From: Pseudovirgaria hyperparasitica
Lineage: Eukaryota > Ascomycota > Dothideomycetes > Acrospermales > Acrospermaceae
Assembly (NCBI RefSeq): GCF_010093815.1
Contig: NW_022985551.1
Coordinates: 1,995,087 to 2,059,086 of the forward strand
DNA length: 64,000 nucleotides
Reading direction: 5' to 3'
The notes under the pieces were generated by a model that searched no databases, was not told where the DNA came from, and was given only the letters and a program-made list of their open reading frames with translations. A program made the translations under genes and the position numbers. Positions 46,190 to 57,764 of this stretch are shown here, piece by piece. The stretch's first letter is position 1; each line of letters starts with the position of its first letter.

Positions 46190-47968
46190 TTAAGGGGAAG
46201 CGGGAGACTCAGGAGACTCTACAGCTTCGTCAGGATCTGGAGTATTGTCCAAAGAATTGGTGGCACCACGGGAGAACATATTGAGAAGGACCCACCACCT
46301 CTGACGCTCGATCCGGTGTATCCAGCAATTCACCACTTTCAGCCGATCTCGTACGCTCGTTGTGTGTAGCAAGACATACTTCTCCTCGTCGTGGATCGGA
46401 AGGACACTTGCAAACCAATACGGGAACGTTGCAGCATCCTCAGGTGGTCCACCGTAAGCTTCCACGATACGATCATCCAACCACCTTGCACTGGCAGTGC
46501 GCATTGACTCGACATACTCCCTGCCTTTTTGGAGTAGCTCCTGAGTTGTCATGGACTTCAACTTGGCGTTCAATTCAGCCGGTGAATAGGAATTTATTTG
46601 CGAAGTTTCGAGCTCTTGCGACTCACGTGGGAGATCCGCGGCAGCAAGGATTTCGGAGGCTTCTCGCTCTTCCTCTTCTGCAATGCCTACATCGTCGACA
46701 CGTTCGATATTCCCGGTGATGTAGCCGTCGACCATGGTATGTGAGCGTACTCGGAACCTGCCGACGCCACGAGTTTCGATATAGCAACGCCCATCGGCCT
46801 CATATTGGTAATTGATAATTTCCAGGAGGGTTCCGTATTGTACAAATTGGCTGGGACCAAGCTCCCCTTGAGGAGCTCCAGTACGATTATACATGACCAT
46901 TCCGAACCTCCGATCTCGTTCTAGGGCGCGACGAATCATGAGGCGGTAACGTGGTTCGAATATGTGAAGAAATGTTGGCATGGCCGGGAATGCTAGTGTA
47001 CAAACGAACAGTGGAATGGCGGAATCCCCGGATCCAAACTCTTCTGCGACCACAGCTTCGGCGCGGGAAGCCACGAGCTCTGGACATAAGCCATCTAGAA
47101 GTGAACATAGAGCTGCGTTGCTAGGCCGATTGCCTAACGATGGTGGCATCGGCAGTGTGCGTCGACAGAAAGGACAATGGCGGGAATGATCGAGCACACG
47201 CGCGAGACATTTCCGGCAAAAAGAATGACCACAGGTAGTTGTGACTGGGTCAAGCATTAGGTTGTAGCATACTTGGCAGTCGAGCTCCTTGTAGGCAGAG
47301 TCTCTCAGTTGGTGTAGGAAAGCAGTGTCCAATTGTTCGCATTCGCCACGCACCGGTGATGAACGATAGATCAGGTCAGAGGTGCGTTTGAGTTCGCCTC
47401 GTTGCGCCAAGAGATATGTCGCCTGTAGTCGACCAGCAGAAAGCTCCCAACAACGTGGCTCAGGACCCTTCTCTGTCAGAATCGATGACGTCTCCTCCGC
47501 GGGCCGGACTTCTTCCATGAAAGTCGAACATACAAGTCCAGCGTCATGACTTGCAGCAGTGGTGGCGATGGCCTCCATAACCTTGAGAAGTGTAACATCA
47601 ACATTGCACTCACCCACGGCGTGCACTGTGCTGCATTCTCTGCATTGGACTCCACGCTGGCGACCCGGTGTATTTGGATACGATATGTTTTCTCGTGGTT
47701 GCTCCTCGGGCAAACACTTACGACACATCGAGTGGCCGCAGGGCAGCGTGACTGGTAGTTCGTATGGCCGAGAGCAATACGGGCATTGGATTAGACGTAT
47801 AACTGCCCTGGCATCCTCGTAGGCACTCAAAGCAGTATGTGTCCCTCCACTGGCTGCAGATGACGACGCATCGTCGTTCATCGATTTGTTTGGCTTGTCC
47901 AACGATACACTGGGCGATTTCTCTTCCCCCTCAGCGAACGAGCGTCTCTGTGGTTCTAACAGATTCAT
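46190..47968 (-). CDS. RING-LON domain protein (LONRF-like E3 ligase)
   Basis: One exon encodes 592 aa. There are two RING-type zinc fingers: an atypical one with CPYC at 62 and CGHSMCRKCL at 77-86, and a standard C3HC4 RING from 231 (CQVCYNLMLDP, TTCGHSFCRKCLARVL, HCPFCRR). After about residue 310 comes a LON substrate-binding domain (IPLFVCTLAFPAMPTFLHIF, EPRYRLMIRRALE, VGRFRVRSHTMVDGYITG). The order RING-RING-LON is that of vertebrate LONRF proteins but without the TPR segment. These are ubiquitin ligases with few known substrates. The last 30 residues are acidic and Pro-rich. There is no Lon ATPase or protease part. Confidence 0.92.
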   Translation of the reverse strand: MNLLEPQRRSFAEGEEKSPSVSLDKPNKSMNDDASSSAASGGTHTALSAYEDARAVIRLIQCPYCSRPYELPVTLPCGHSMCRKCLPEEQPRENISYPNTPGRQRGVQCRECSTVHAVGECNVDVTLLKVMEAIATTAASHDAGLVCSTFMEEVRPAEETSSILTEKGPEPRCWELSAGRLQATYLLAQRGELKRTSDLIYRSSPVRGECEQLDTAFLHQLRDSAYKELDCQVCYNLMLDPVTTTCGHSFCRKCLARVLDHSRHCPFCRRTLPMPPSLGNRPSNAALCSLLDGLCPELVASRAEAVVAEEFGSGDSAIPLFVCTLAFPAMPTFLHIFEPRYRLMIRRALERDRRFGMVMYNRTGAPQGELGPSQFVQYGTLLEIINYQYEADGRCYIETRGVGRFRVRSHTMVDGYITGNIERVDDVGIAEEEEREASEILAAADLPRESQELETSQINSYSPAELNAKLKSMTTQELLQKGREYVESMRTASARWLDDRIVEAYGGPPEDAATFPYWFASVLPIHDEEKYVLLHTTSVRDRLKVVNCWIHRIERQRWWVLLNMFSRGATNSLDNTPDPDEAVESPESPASP

Positions 47969-50274
47969 AGGGTGTAAGATATTTGGTGCGATCTCATGCG
48001 TGCCAGTGGTTGACCGTTGTAGTGGAAAAACGTTCCTTTCAAAAAGCGTCAGTTTTGGCTATGTTTGGCGCGTGGTTTCGGTAGGCCGAGAGAGGGTGGA
48101 ATTGGAAGTCGAAATGAAGCAAGTAGATCTGACTAATATCAGAATTGCTTCGATGGCGATTAGTATGAGCTATGCGGCATACTCTGCCTTGAGTTTGATT
48201 TCGAGAAGTGTGGAACGAGTCGATTCGCGTGGTCGAGGGTTACGATTGATTCAGTAGGAGGTCGTCAGCAATTCAGACTCGGACAAGGAGCGATCTGCAC
48301 ATGCTCTAGCAAAATGAGTCTATGCGAGAGGCAGAAAGAGGATCGTGGATTGAGGTCGTGGTTGAATGACGTGGTGGGGAAAGGAACAGTTATGCGACTG
48401 CAACGGCGAAGAGACGCGCGGGTGTATATGAGGAGTAGATAAAGTGTATCAGAATAGTAGACGGAGAATTATTGAGGAGACGGTAGTTGGAAGTAGACAA
48501 AATGTCTATGAGGACAAGACTCATGACAGGCCATTGTTCGGTTGGGTTCTAGGAAGAGGAGTGGATGGGAGTGGATCGACGATGAGGAGCTTGTCTGTGT
48601 ACGAGTGCAAAGCAAAACGGAGCGTTGTGGTTGGCCGGTTCTGGCCTCTCGATTTCGGCGTGCTCTCTCACTGCTACAGATCGAATATCCGCACTCGAAT
48701 CTGCTTCTGCCTCTCAGCTTGCGCCCCACTAACATTTGGCTGTATTAGATATTAGTGTTTTGCTTTGTTTGTTCTTGTATGATGATATAACATCATATAT
48801 CTCTTTCGATCGATAAACAGCAGTCAGAACCAGTTCTGTCAACATTTTCCTCCTGGACTCTATCACACGCAGAACATGTCTATAACCACCTCCTATCCTG
48901 TGTCACTAAGTTGTTTGTATCAAATTGCTTGTGAATGCACGACCTCGGGACCCTTCAGCCCTGAGTAATTCGGCAACTGCAACTTCCGTATGATATGCAG
49001 CAGCGTGGTACGGGGACCGAATCAGAATAGCAGTAGATGAAGCTACGACGGCCGTCGCGTACCATTCCCGATCAGGGTTGAGTCGCTAGGACCACTTTAC
49101 CACTTGTTGTTATTGCTGATTGTTTGGGGCAGAGGTAAATGCTTGGTCCAGGTGAGATTTTTGTGGTACGAATGCAATCATGATTCGTGGTTTCTCTGCG
49201 TGTGTGGCGGAAATGACTCCGTGATCTCTATCGATTGCACTCACTACTCAGTGCGTGCTCGGTGCGTGCTCGTTGCTCGGTACCAGCTGCAACGTTAATA
49301 TTGGGCATGTTTGGCGTGGATCATTGCATGTGCTGTGGTGGCGGCAGCTTGGCCCCGAGCAGGGGAATTGAGGAGGGGAATTGAAGACTTTTAGGGGGGG
49401 GGGATACTATAGTCTTCGCTATACCGCAAACGGTAAGACAGCAACAGACATCAGATAGAAGTCTTGCAACTACAGTCGTGATATCATTAGGAGTTGTGTC
49501 ATAGCATCGCTCGTCATTTTCCAATAAAGCGTTCATGGCGTCCTTCTCCATTGCAAGTACCACACCATTTATCATGGTGATTATGCTAGCAATGGGACTC
49601 GTGATGCATCATGTTACGCCGTATATTTCCCTTAGTACGCCTCGTCCTTAGTAGGCGTCATTGATTCTCAATCTGGCCTTAACCGCTCACATATCCGTTT
49701 GTTCGGGTTCGCAGGCATTTCTGTGGTTCCCTATACACTGAAACATCAGACAATAACGTCATTCATATCGTCCCGTGCATAAAGCTTAACTATTTGCAAC
49801 GTCGATAGCCTCTCATCTACATACTTGATTCCGGAGGCTACGACCGCAACTCGGCTATGCTATTGGTAGCATGAGCTTCTTGTCACCTTTGTTTACCAGC
49901 ACGTTTCACCCTGCCATCATGCTGACTGCATGCGTGTATCGCTATCTATTAAGAATTTTGCTTCCAAAGGTGTCTTATCCCAACACCGAAGACAATGCCC
50001 TATGATATGTCATTACAATACCCTGGAGGTGATAGGGCCTGGTTCTTATATGTTCTGATGTTCCAGAGCGTTCGCTGCTGGGCTGCACTTCTTGGTAGTC
50101 TTCGGTAATGCCGCAACCATTGATGTGGTAAGACCGTGGTTCAGTATTCCATTAATCTCCTGTCGAATCTAGGTCATGAAGGAGAGGAAGTATCCCATCG
50201 CATGCTCCGAACCATCTTACGTAGTGATCGGAGCTTTCAATGTATTCTGTTGTGGTCAATAGACCAGACCCTCT
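47969..50274. other. 2.3-kb gene-free region
   Basis: Upstream of the RING-LON gene and downstream of the Rictor gene. A G-homopolymer lies near 49395-49404. Two tandem GTGCGTGCTCG copies lie near 49252. No protein-like ORF was found. Confidence 0.45.
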
Positions 50275-53200
50275 TCAAGTTTCCACGTGTCCCTCTTGAG
50301 CGTCGTCGTCTGAACCCTCGCTGTCGACATCATTGTCGTCGTCGTCGTCGTCGTCATCGTTATTGTCCTCCTCCTCCTCCTCTTCCTCTTCCTCTTCCTC
50401 TTCCTCTTCCTCTTCTTCTTCTTCTTCTTCGGAGTTGTCATAGTTGTCATTGTCTTCGCTGTCATCTTCGCAATCCTCGCCATCCTCGCCATCCTCGCCA
50501 TCCTCGCCATCCTCTTCGTTCAGTATTTGTCGGAGGACATTCCGATCGAATAACTCGAGCACGAACCGACATACCCCGAGGTGGAAATGATGGCTTCCTA
50601 AAACTTGCATGACTTTCCGAAACAGTCGTGGGCTGTGGAATCCTACAGCCTTCTTTGCTTTGATGCTATACCATATTAGTGATCATATTCTGTATACAAC
50701 TTGTTCGACAGACCTATGAAGATCGTTAGCAGCCTTCTTGGCAAGGACAGTATTGCCTAGATCCGTTGCTAATTTCAAGATCCGCGCGTTGGTTGGATCA
50801 CTATCAGTCACAGATACTCTTGGCTCAAGTGCAGTTGTTCTTGCTCGAGACCTAGGTACTGTGGATGACCAGGATTGGACCTGCGTGGTGAATGAGCTAT
50901 TGTAACTCATGAGAGCTATCCATGTAAATACTCACTGAGAATAGTTTCGTGAACTCCAAAGGGATACAATATCCGAGTGAATCGCCCATCTCGTTCACTG
51001 CCCCATCCCAACCGCACTCGAGCAGGATCTCTTGCCCGTGTAAGCTCCTTGAAATAAGGCCAAGGACGAAGAAAGCTGTGCCACGGAGTGATAGTACTAG
51101 CGACTTCTCCGCAATTTGAACAATCCATTTTACGACATCTGACTTTTCGAGAAACGGAGCCCCAAGTGCCATAGACCCAACATTGCCGACAGCCCAGAGA
51201 GAGCCTTTGACCTTAATTATCGTTTCCGCATCTTCGTCTTCAAGGCCAAAGTCCTGTATTGTAGCTGTGAACTCATCAAAGTGACCTTTTTGTTCAAGAA
51301 GCTTGCACCCCTCTTTAGTACGTGTCAATTCGCGGTAGAAATGCGGAGGGACCAGACCGTAGTCTTGGGCCTCCAGGGTCTCCTCAAAACCTCCTTGTTG
51401 CTGCTGCGTTTTCTCGGGGACGTCGGCAAGTGCCCGTGCTAAGCTTGCTTCTATGAGAGCGACATATGTGTCGTTTCGTCCTAGAAACCAATCATCCATC
51501 TCTCTGCTTATATAATCAAGACCATCCAAATAGTGGTAGCCAACGGAAGTGGAGAGGAATCGAAGTAAAAGAGGTGCACCAATTTCTCCAAGATGATCAA
51601 GAGCAGGTCTGCACTTCACCACAAACTCCAGAGAATGCTTCTCGTTGCATGCCTCTTCCAATATCTTGATAGCAACCTCGCAGACCTCTATCTCGGGGTC
51701 GTAAAGCTGGGTGACAAGCAAACGAATGGCCCACTCCGCAGTGCCTGCTCCGGGAACATCAGGACTCTGAATCGGTTTGGTGGCATATCTTCGTAGTAGC
51801 CTTGTCGAGAATATCCGAGCATCCTTCGAGCAAGATGTCATAGCCTTCGAAACGATGATGCGTAGATGACCATCAAGATCATAGTCTAGATGACTCAAGA
51901 GGGTTTTGATCAGATCGTCACGCCGTCTGAGCTCTATGATATGATAGAACATGTTAATAATCTTCCACCGTTCAAGGATGTATAGGCCCTTAGGATCTTT
52001 GCTAAGCGCACCGAGCATAGCAAAATATCCCCCAGTCAAAGTCTCACTGATGCGATCTACAGAGAAAATCGGTACGTCAGAAGTTATACCACTGAGTCGA
52101 TCGAACTGTGACAAACATTCAGCAAGCTGCCGAATGAACTTGCTTTCCGCGAGATACTTGATCCCGTCAGGGTTTTGTAGTAATGTGCGGATCAGTGCAC
52201 ACCCAGCTCGAACGTATCTTTGATTTGGTTTAGTATTCTTGATATCCGAGAAACGGTATTTGAACGGTCGATAGAATCCTAGCAAACGGTGCACAAACTT
52301 CGTACTTCGTAGGGCCTCGTCGAGACGCTTCGGATTCAGTAATGCTCCATCAATGATGATCTGAATGAGAGGCCAATTCCACTTTGCATAATTTACAGTG
52401 TTCAAAACTTGCGTATCAAGCATCTGTGTACGGAATTGACCCTCATCGACCTGCGGGGCTATTTGAGGGGGTACCATTTCAGATTTCTTCTGCTCTTGCT
52501 CTGAATGAGTACCCGTCTTCGCATGGAGTGAAGTTTGGTTCGAACGATACAAGGTTCTGCTAACGCTATCCACTTGATATATCGTTCCACTTGCAACAAA
52601 GCGTTCTTCGAAGCCGAGTTTTGCTGCTGTTCGGAGGAGTCCCGGAAGAACCTGCAAGTCGGCACCCCATGACTGCGGTAACATTTCGTGGGCCATTTTT
52701 AGTACTTCTCCAAGCAGAAGACTGGTTTTGCGCTTCATAGTCATATTAGTAGTATCTTCTTCGGCGAATAAGAGCGCCGGTATGAGACCTGAATGAATAA
52801 GTACAGATAGAACGAGCGACGTAAAGTGATCTACGAGGCTCCACTTCGTCGTTTCGTCTTCGGCGTCGATCTGGCTTTTGACCTTGTCGGTTTTCAAGTT
52901 CGTAACACGACCATAGGTTGTAAGTCGTCTCCCAGCCAAAAACGAGGAAGACCACGAGGGGGGCTTGATGCGCAGGATATCGAAAAATACCTCTAGAAGA
53001 ACATTTCTGACGTGAGCTGTCGGATTGTAAAGGGCAGCAACTAGGGATTTGATTGTGATAAAATCGTTCATGCAGAGCGTTAGCAGGCCGGGCCAACTCT
53101 TGAAGAGTGCAGCAATAACCTTGGCGTTCGCTCTCAGTCGCTCTTCGTGTCCATGGGCTTGTGAAGCGCTTGAGTCCGTGAAAGAGGCAAACGGACCACC

Positions 53201-54454
53201 CAGCTCGTAGCCGGATGTCAGAAATCTGCGACGGTTCGGTACATCGAGGAGATATAGGAATGCCCCTGCAATGCTCTCAGCGGCGTAGTAGTTGCCCTCA
53301 CCAAGAGCATCAGTCAACGCACCGATTCCGCCCGCTGACACAAGAAGTGGGGGATCTCTGATAAGTATCTCAGCAAGTGTCATTGTGCAGATATTCCTCA
53401 ATCGATCTTCACTGTGCTCGGCGATCGCTACAATGATCCGGATTATGGATCTTGATATTTCCTGGACACCATCTTTCACATCAAGGAAAGCCCGTACAAA
53501 TTTGAGTGCTTGCTCTCGTTCCACACTAGCTTTGCTCTCTTTGACCAGCGACAGGATAACCAGGTAGTCTGTGTGTAATGCCCGGATTGTTTGGAGGGAG
53601 CGGCGGTCTGTGATAGCATATCGTATGAGTCGATATCCAGCCGCAGCTACTTCACGGCTGTCACTCAACAGCATTGTCTGCATGCGTAGACCAAATATGG
53701 ACCATGCCAAATCATACTTGAGAGTCGGGTGTCGTTTAAATAGCTCCACAAGTGCATTCGCGTGTCCCACGTAGAATTCAGGTTGCATAGCGTCAGCTTC
53801 CAGTGCTTGAAGAATTTCAGATAGGACGAACGTAGGTGACTCGGTCTCCGGTTCGAATGTCTCTCCTTCGTCATCCGAGCCATCTTGCCGCGATGGCGAT
53901 CGCCCGGGAGCGGTGCGGAAAAGTTGTGAAAGTCTCCCTGTGGTCTCTTTGGGTACGTCCCGTGAGCGTTGGATCTCTTCTTGTAGGTACAAATTCAATT
54001 GTTGGATCTTTCTATTAGATGAATTCAATTCTGCTTCCACTCTTAGCTTCTGATCCCTAGATTGCTTCGCACTCTTGGAATTTAGTGCTTCTAGCAAATT
54101 CTCTGAACCAATTTTGATTTTCGTCTCCTTATCTATCTGGTCTCTTATCTCAGCTTGTCTTTGTTCTGAATTTGGGTTCCCATCTTCTTCAACACCCCCG
54201 AGATTTGAAAAGGAACCGAGCTCTGGACGAGGCGTCTCGCTCCGTGTGTAGGTAGATTTGAGGTCGGAACTGAAGCTCCCTGGCGGAGGCGCTGTGGTCG
54301 CATACGATTGGCCTCGACTCAATGCAGTAGCAGAAGAGTACGAACGACCATCTCGACCAATTCTTGTAGGCGCAAGTAAGGTATTGCCGTTTCCTTCATC
54401 ACTCTGCCCTGAGACGGAGCGGCCAGGTAACGGCGGCCGAGGCGGAGGTGTCAT
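50275..54454 (-). CDS. RICTOR: TORC2 subunit Rictor (Ste20/Tsc11-type)
   Basis: Three exons (50936-54454, 50714-50880, 50275-50665) give 1358 aa. The N-terminus has an HR1-like coiled coil (about 95-160). An ARM/HEAT region follows with LKYDLAWSIFGLRMQTMLLS, EREQALKFVRAFLD and LVSAGGIGALTDALGEGNYY. Mid-protein motifs are LLGFYRPFKYRFSDIKNT, YLAESKFIRQLAECL and LLRFLSTSVGYHYL. The C-terminal domain (ILKLATDLGNTVLAKKAAND, KAVGFHSPRLFRKVMQVLG) lies in exons 2 and 3. Rictor scaffolds TORC2, which phosphorylates AGC kinases and controls actin and sphingolipid balance. I chose the acceptor at 50880 to keep frame. The final 80 residues are an extreme acidic tail coded by microsatellite DNA. Confidence 0.93.
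50335..50515. repeat. Trinucleotide repeats coding the Rictor acidic tail
   Basis: On + there are GTC/TCG repeats (about 50335-50360), then TCC/TTC repeats (about 50368-50432), then a 9-bp unit CATCCTCGC in about four copies (50476-50512). On the coding strand they give poly-Asp, about 20 consecutive Glu, and Gly-Glu-Asp repeats. Confidence 0.92.
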
Positions 54455-55207
54455 GGGTATCTTGTGGTAGATCTTCTAGCCACATAATTTTCCTAAGTAC
54501 CGAATCCTCAAGTTGTGTTATGAATCCATCTCATTGTTGTCATTGTAGGTGAAAATGGCTTGATGGTTGCGAGGACGGTTCGCAGTGGTATGCGCACTTC
54601 AAGTCGCGTATAAGACGACGGTCCTCAACAAGGTTATGGACGAGGGCGCGATTAGAGTTCCAGTTGCGGACTAGAGATCTTCGACGCAGTGTACGATAAC
54701 GGTCGGATTGAGGTAGTGAGGTTGGAGGGTCGTGTTGTGAAGGTGGATAGTAGTGGGGATATTGTTCTATCTAGGTAAGGTTCCCTAGCGGAAGCAAGAC
54801 AGAAATTAGATAGGGTTGTGCCTCTCCGAATCAGGACATGAATGCGTCAGATGTGAGTTGGGAATCCTTCTATCCAATATACAATTTAGTAGGTATTCGA
54901 TATTATTATATTCACATAGATGCAGTTCACAAGTAATATAAATCGTGTAACGCAGCATGTCGCCGCCCGATACATCCACTCTATCCTTGTATTATGCTAG
55001 CATAACCATGCTAGTGCTTCCCAGGACTACGCTGTGAAGTTAGGCTAAACCCATATAAGAACCATTGTGCGTGCGCTGAGCTCAAGACAAAGGTGGTAAG
55101 TCGTCTCAAGACAAACAACAATAACGCAGGGTGGCCTCCAGTATGAAAGGCCTGTGAGAATCGATGCGAAAGCACACCCCTAGATGTCAAAGCCTTGTAG
55201 CTTTAGG

Positions 55208-55221
55208 TCGGCCGAACCCGA
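55208..55221 (+). promoter_or_regulatory. UaY-type site TCGG-N6-CCGA
   Basis: TCGGCCGAACCCGA matches exactly the TCGG-N6-CCGA target of UaY, the Zn2Cys6 activator of purine-use genes in Aspergillus nidulans. It lies 325 bp before the uricase ATG. The pairing with a uricase gene makes a chance match less likely. Confidence 0.7.
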
Positions 55222-55411
55222 CTACTGTCCACGGTGAGGAAGATCCAGCGCTTAGTCAAGGTGCCCGGAGGCCGCCGAACAGCTACTTGTTGAACGACTC
55301 GCCATAAGTGTTCCTGGGTCTGGCCATTTCGCGGTGGACCACTGTCGACGCGTTTGCGAGGACTTCATAGTGAACAGCGTGCGGAGGCGGCCGCCGAGAG
55401 TTGCAGATCCC

Positions 55412-55417
55412 GATAAG
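55412..55417 (+). promoter_or_regulatory. GATAAG (AreA-type GATA site)
   Basis: One GATAAG 129 bp before the uricase ATG, the binding core of the nitrogen regulator AreA. A single 6-bp match is weak alone but fits the gene. Confidence 0.45.
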
Positions 55418-55545
55418 ATTTCTGCTTGAGCATAAAGGTATATATGGTCATAGGGTTTGCTATACTATAGCTTTCTGCCGCAGCCTGATACTCACTCTAC
55501 TCTTCGAAGCCTATCGCTCAAATCTGTTTGCATATCACCATCAAA

Positions 55546-56553
55546 ATGTCTGAACTTAGCTACGCTCGCTACGGTAAAGACAATGTACGACTGTATAAAG
55601 TTCACCGCCATGAAGATGGATCACAATCAGTCGTTGAGATGACAGTGAGGATATTACTCGAAGGCGACATTGAAACTTCGTAAGCTAGCTCAAAATCCAT
55701 GATTGCCATCACTAATGACCATGCATAGCTACACTGAAGCCGATAATTCCGTCGTCGTCGCGACAGATACCCAGAAACAGACCATCTACATCCTCGCCAA
55801 ACAGAACCCAGTTACGCCTCCAGAGCTATTTGCATCGATTTTGGGCAATCACTTTATCGATACCTATTCGCACATCCACGCTGCACATGTCAATATCATC
55901 CAGCACAAATGGACACGAATGACGGTTGACGGGAGGCCACACCCTCACTCGTTTTTCCGCGACGGACAGGAAAAGCGACTCGTAGAAGCTATCACCAGGA
56001 GGGGCCAGGGAACGTCTATTCGATCGGGCATCAGCGAGCTTCTGGTACTCAAGAGTACAGGGTCTGCCTTCTACGGGTTTCATCGCGATGAATATACTCG
56101 TCTTCCTGAAGTTTGGGATCGCATTCTGAGTACAGAAGTCGAGTGCGGCTGGCATTGGAAGAACCTATCATCTATAGCTGAGGTAAGGTCTGTAGTTCCT
56201 CAGTTCGACCAAGCGTGGGAGAAATCTCGCAACATTATCTTAGAAACGTTTGCGAAGGACGAGAGCGCCAGTGTGCAGAATACCATGTACAAGATGAGCG
56301 ACCAGATTCTAGCTGCTGTTTCCCTAGTCGACAAGGTTGACTTCGCACTTCCAAACAAACACTATTTCGAAGTTGGTGAGTTTATTGAGGTTCGATTTTT
56401 CTGCCCTAGAATTGCTGCTGATATGTCCCAGATTTGAGCTGGCATAAGGGGATCAAGAACACGGGTAGGGATGCGGAAGTGTATGCTCCTCAGACTGATC
56501 CAAATGGGTTGATACAGTGCACTGTATCAAGAAAATCGAAGGCAAAATTATGA
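55546..56553 (+). CDS. uaZ: Urate oxidase (uricase), peroxisomal
   Basis: Three exons (55546-55679, 55729-56375, 56432-56553) give 300 aa, the normal length. ARYGKDNVRLYKV, the catalytic-site Lys/Thr region (VATDTQKQTIYILAK), LVLKSTGSAFYGFHRDEYTR and PNKHYFEVDLSWHKGIKNTG are all present, the last formed across intron 2. NGLIQCTVSRK precedes the end. The C-terminal Ala-Lys-Leu is a PTS1 signal for peroxisome import. Uricase turns urate into 5-hydroxyisourate in purine breakdown. The promoter carries UaY and GATA matches, so induction by urate and repression by ammonium are likely. The exon junctions are standard. Confidence 0.97.
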
Positions 56554-56754
56554 GACCAGCATCATGTAGCTGTGGTTATCATGATACAGGCGTTTAGGAG
56601 ATCATATACCGATTATGAGAATCTTTAGCCTCGCCAAGGCGGGCAATATGCATTTCTATAGCTGATGTACAAGCTCTTAATATTATACATCATACGAACG
56701 ATCCGTCCCAAAATTTATGATGCGTTATCAAGTGATAAAGAAAACGGTCACTTC

Positions 56755-57410
56755 CTACGATGAAGTCCCCTGACTCTTTCCGGCTTTTGCTGCTTGTGCC
56801 TCCACTGCTAGTTCCGCTATTATCGACGTTGGTCGCAATGTAGGTTCTCCGGCGGGCCGCGCACCAGGGTGACCGAGCCTCAAGATATTCTTCTTGTAGG
56901 GGTGAGCGTTGCCTTCAAATGCTACAATTGGTCAGTACGACCCATGCAGCACACCTTATACCTCTCGTACCTTTTAATCGTGCTAGACGGGGTTTCCGTA
57001 GTCTGTTCTTTGGCAGCATGCCGCTCACAGCCTTGATCAGCACCTCTGAGCCACCCCATTTCTTGAACAGCCCATCCATGCTTATTGACTTCAGGCTTCC
57101 TGGCCTCGTGTTATGTGTGTAGTACATCTTCTTTTCTCTTTTCTTGCCGGTTGTGTGTAGGTCGTGGCATCCTACAGCTACCACATAGTCTCCGCAGTCT
57201 GTAGAAGGATCATAAATCGGTTTGTGCTTGCCCATCAAGACAAGGGCAATTTGTGTTGCAATACGACCAAGCGGCCGTGTATCAGTCCCAACATCGATTA
57301 CGTGCCATGCGCGGTTGTATGCCAGACGTGTCTTGAACATTGTTAGAACGCAATTATAAACTGATTACTGAGTGATGCAGTCCAGGTACCTTGCCAATAG
57401 TTTGGGACAT
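56755..57410 (-). CDS. MRPL23: Mitochondrial ribosomal protein uL13m (Mrpl23)
   Basis: Three exons (57390-57410, 56971-57331, 56755-56921) give 182 aa. The first exon codes only MSQTIGK, then TRLAYNRAWHVIDV follows. Conserved blocks are RIATQIALVLMGKHKPIYDP, STDCGDYVVAVGCHDL, MYYTHNTRPGSLKSISMDGL, AVSGMLPKNRLRKPRLARLK and FEGNAHPYKKNI. These are the L13 family signatures in the fungal mitochondrial form. The protein belongs to the large mitoribosomal subunit. Intron 1 has a CTAAC branch site. The C-terminus is Ala/Lys-rich and variable. The gene is convergent with uricase and divergent from CCS1. Confidence 0.95.
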
Positions 57411-57764
57411 TCCGGCCTGTCCTACCGGCCGTGATGGATTAATAGATCAGAGAATTTGTAAATCGTATATGTTTTATGGAAATACAATGCAGTACTGGGC
57501 ATGGGTCAGTTGTGGATGTTGCGTTTTGTTCCACTGACGTTGCTCTCGTTGCGCGCAAGATCGCGGGAAAACGCTCAGTGATCCTAGACGCCAAGACATC
57601 ACATGACCAGGTTCCAAGTTATTAGCTACCTCCAGTAACGCCCGGTAGATAGTCGATTGTAAAGCCTTGGTCGTAGAACGGCATTTATTTGACAACCTAG
57701 AGTTAGACGTACGTCTTCGATGAAAGGTGACTCAAAATTACTACACTCATGGTCTATAATTGAG
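57411..57764. promoter_or_regulatory. Divergent promoter MRPL23 / CCS1
   Basis: 354 bp between start codons. No element recognised. Confidence 0.4.

Larger units (their letters stand above)
54455..55545. promoter_or_regulatory. Divergent promoter Rictor / uricase
   Basis: 1.1 kb. The uricase side holds a UaY-type site, a GATAAG and a TATA-like GGTATATATGG at about 55438-55448, each noted separately where firm. The Rictor side has no element I recognise. Confidence 0.55.

Noticed and set aside
50683-50910. Separate 75-aa gene on the minus strand
   Set aside because: Its frame continues the Rictor C-terminal domain once a 55-bp intron is removed, so it is exon 2 of that gene.
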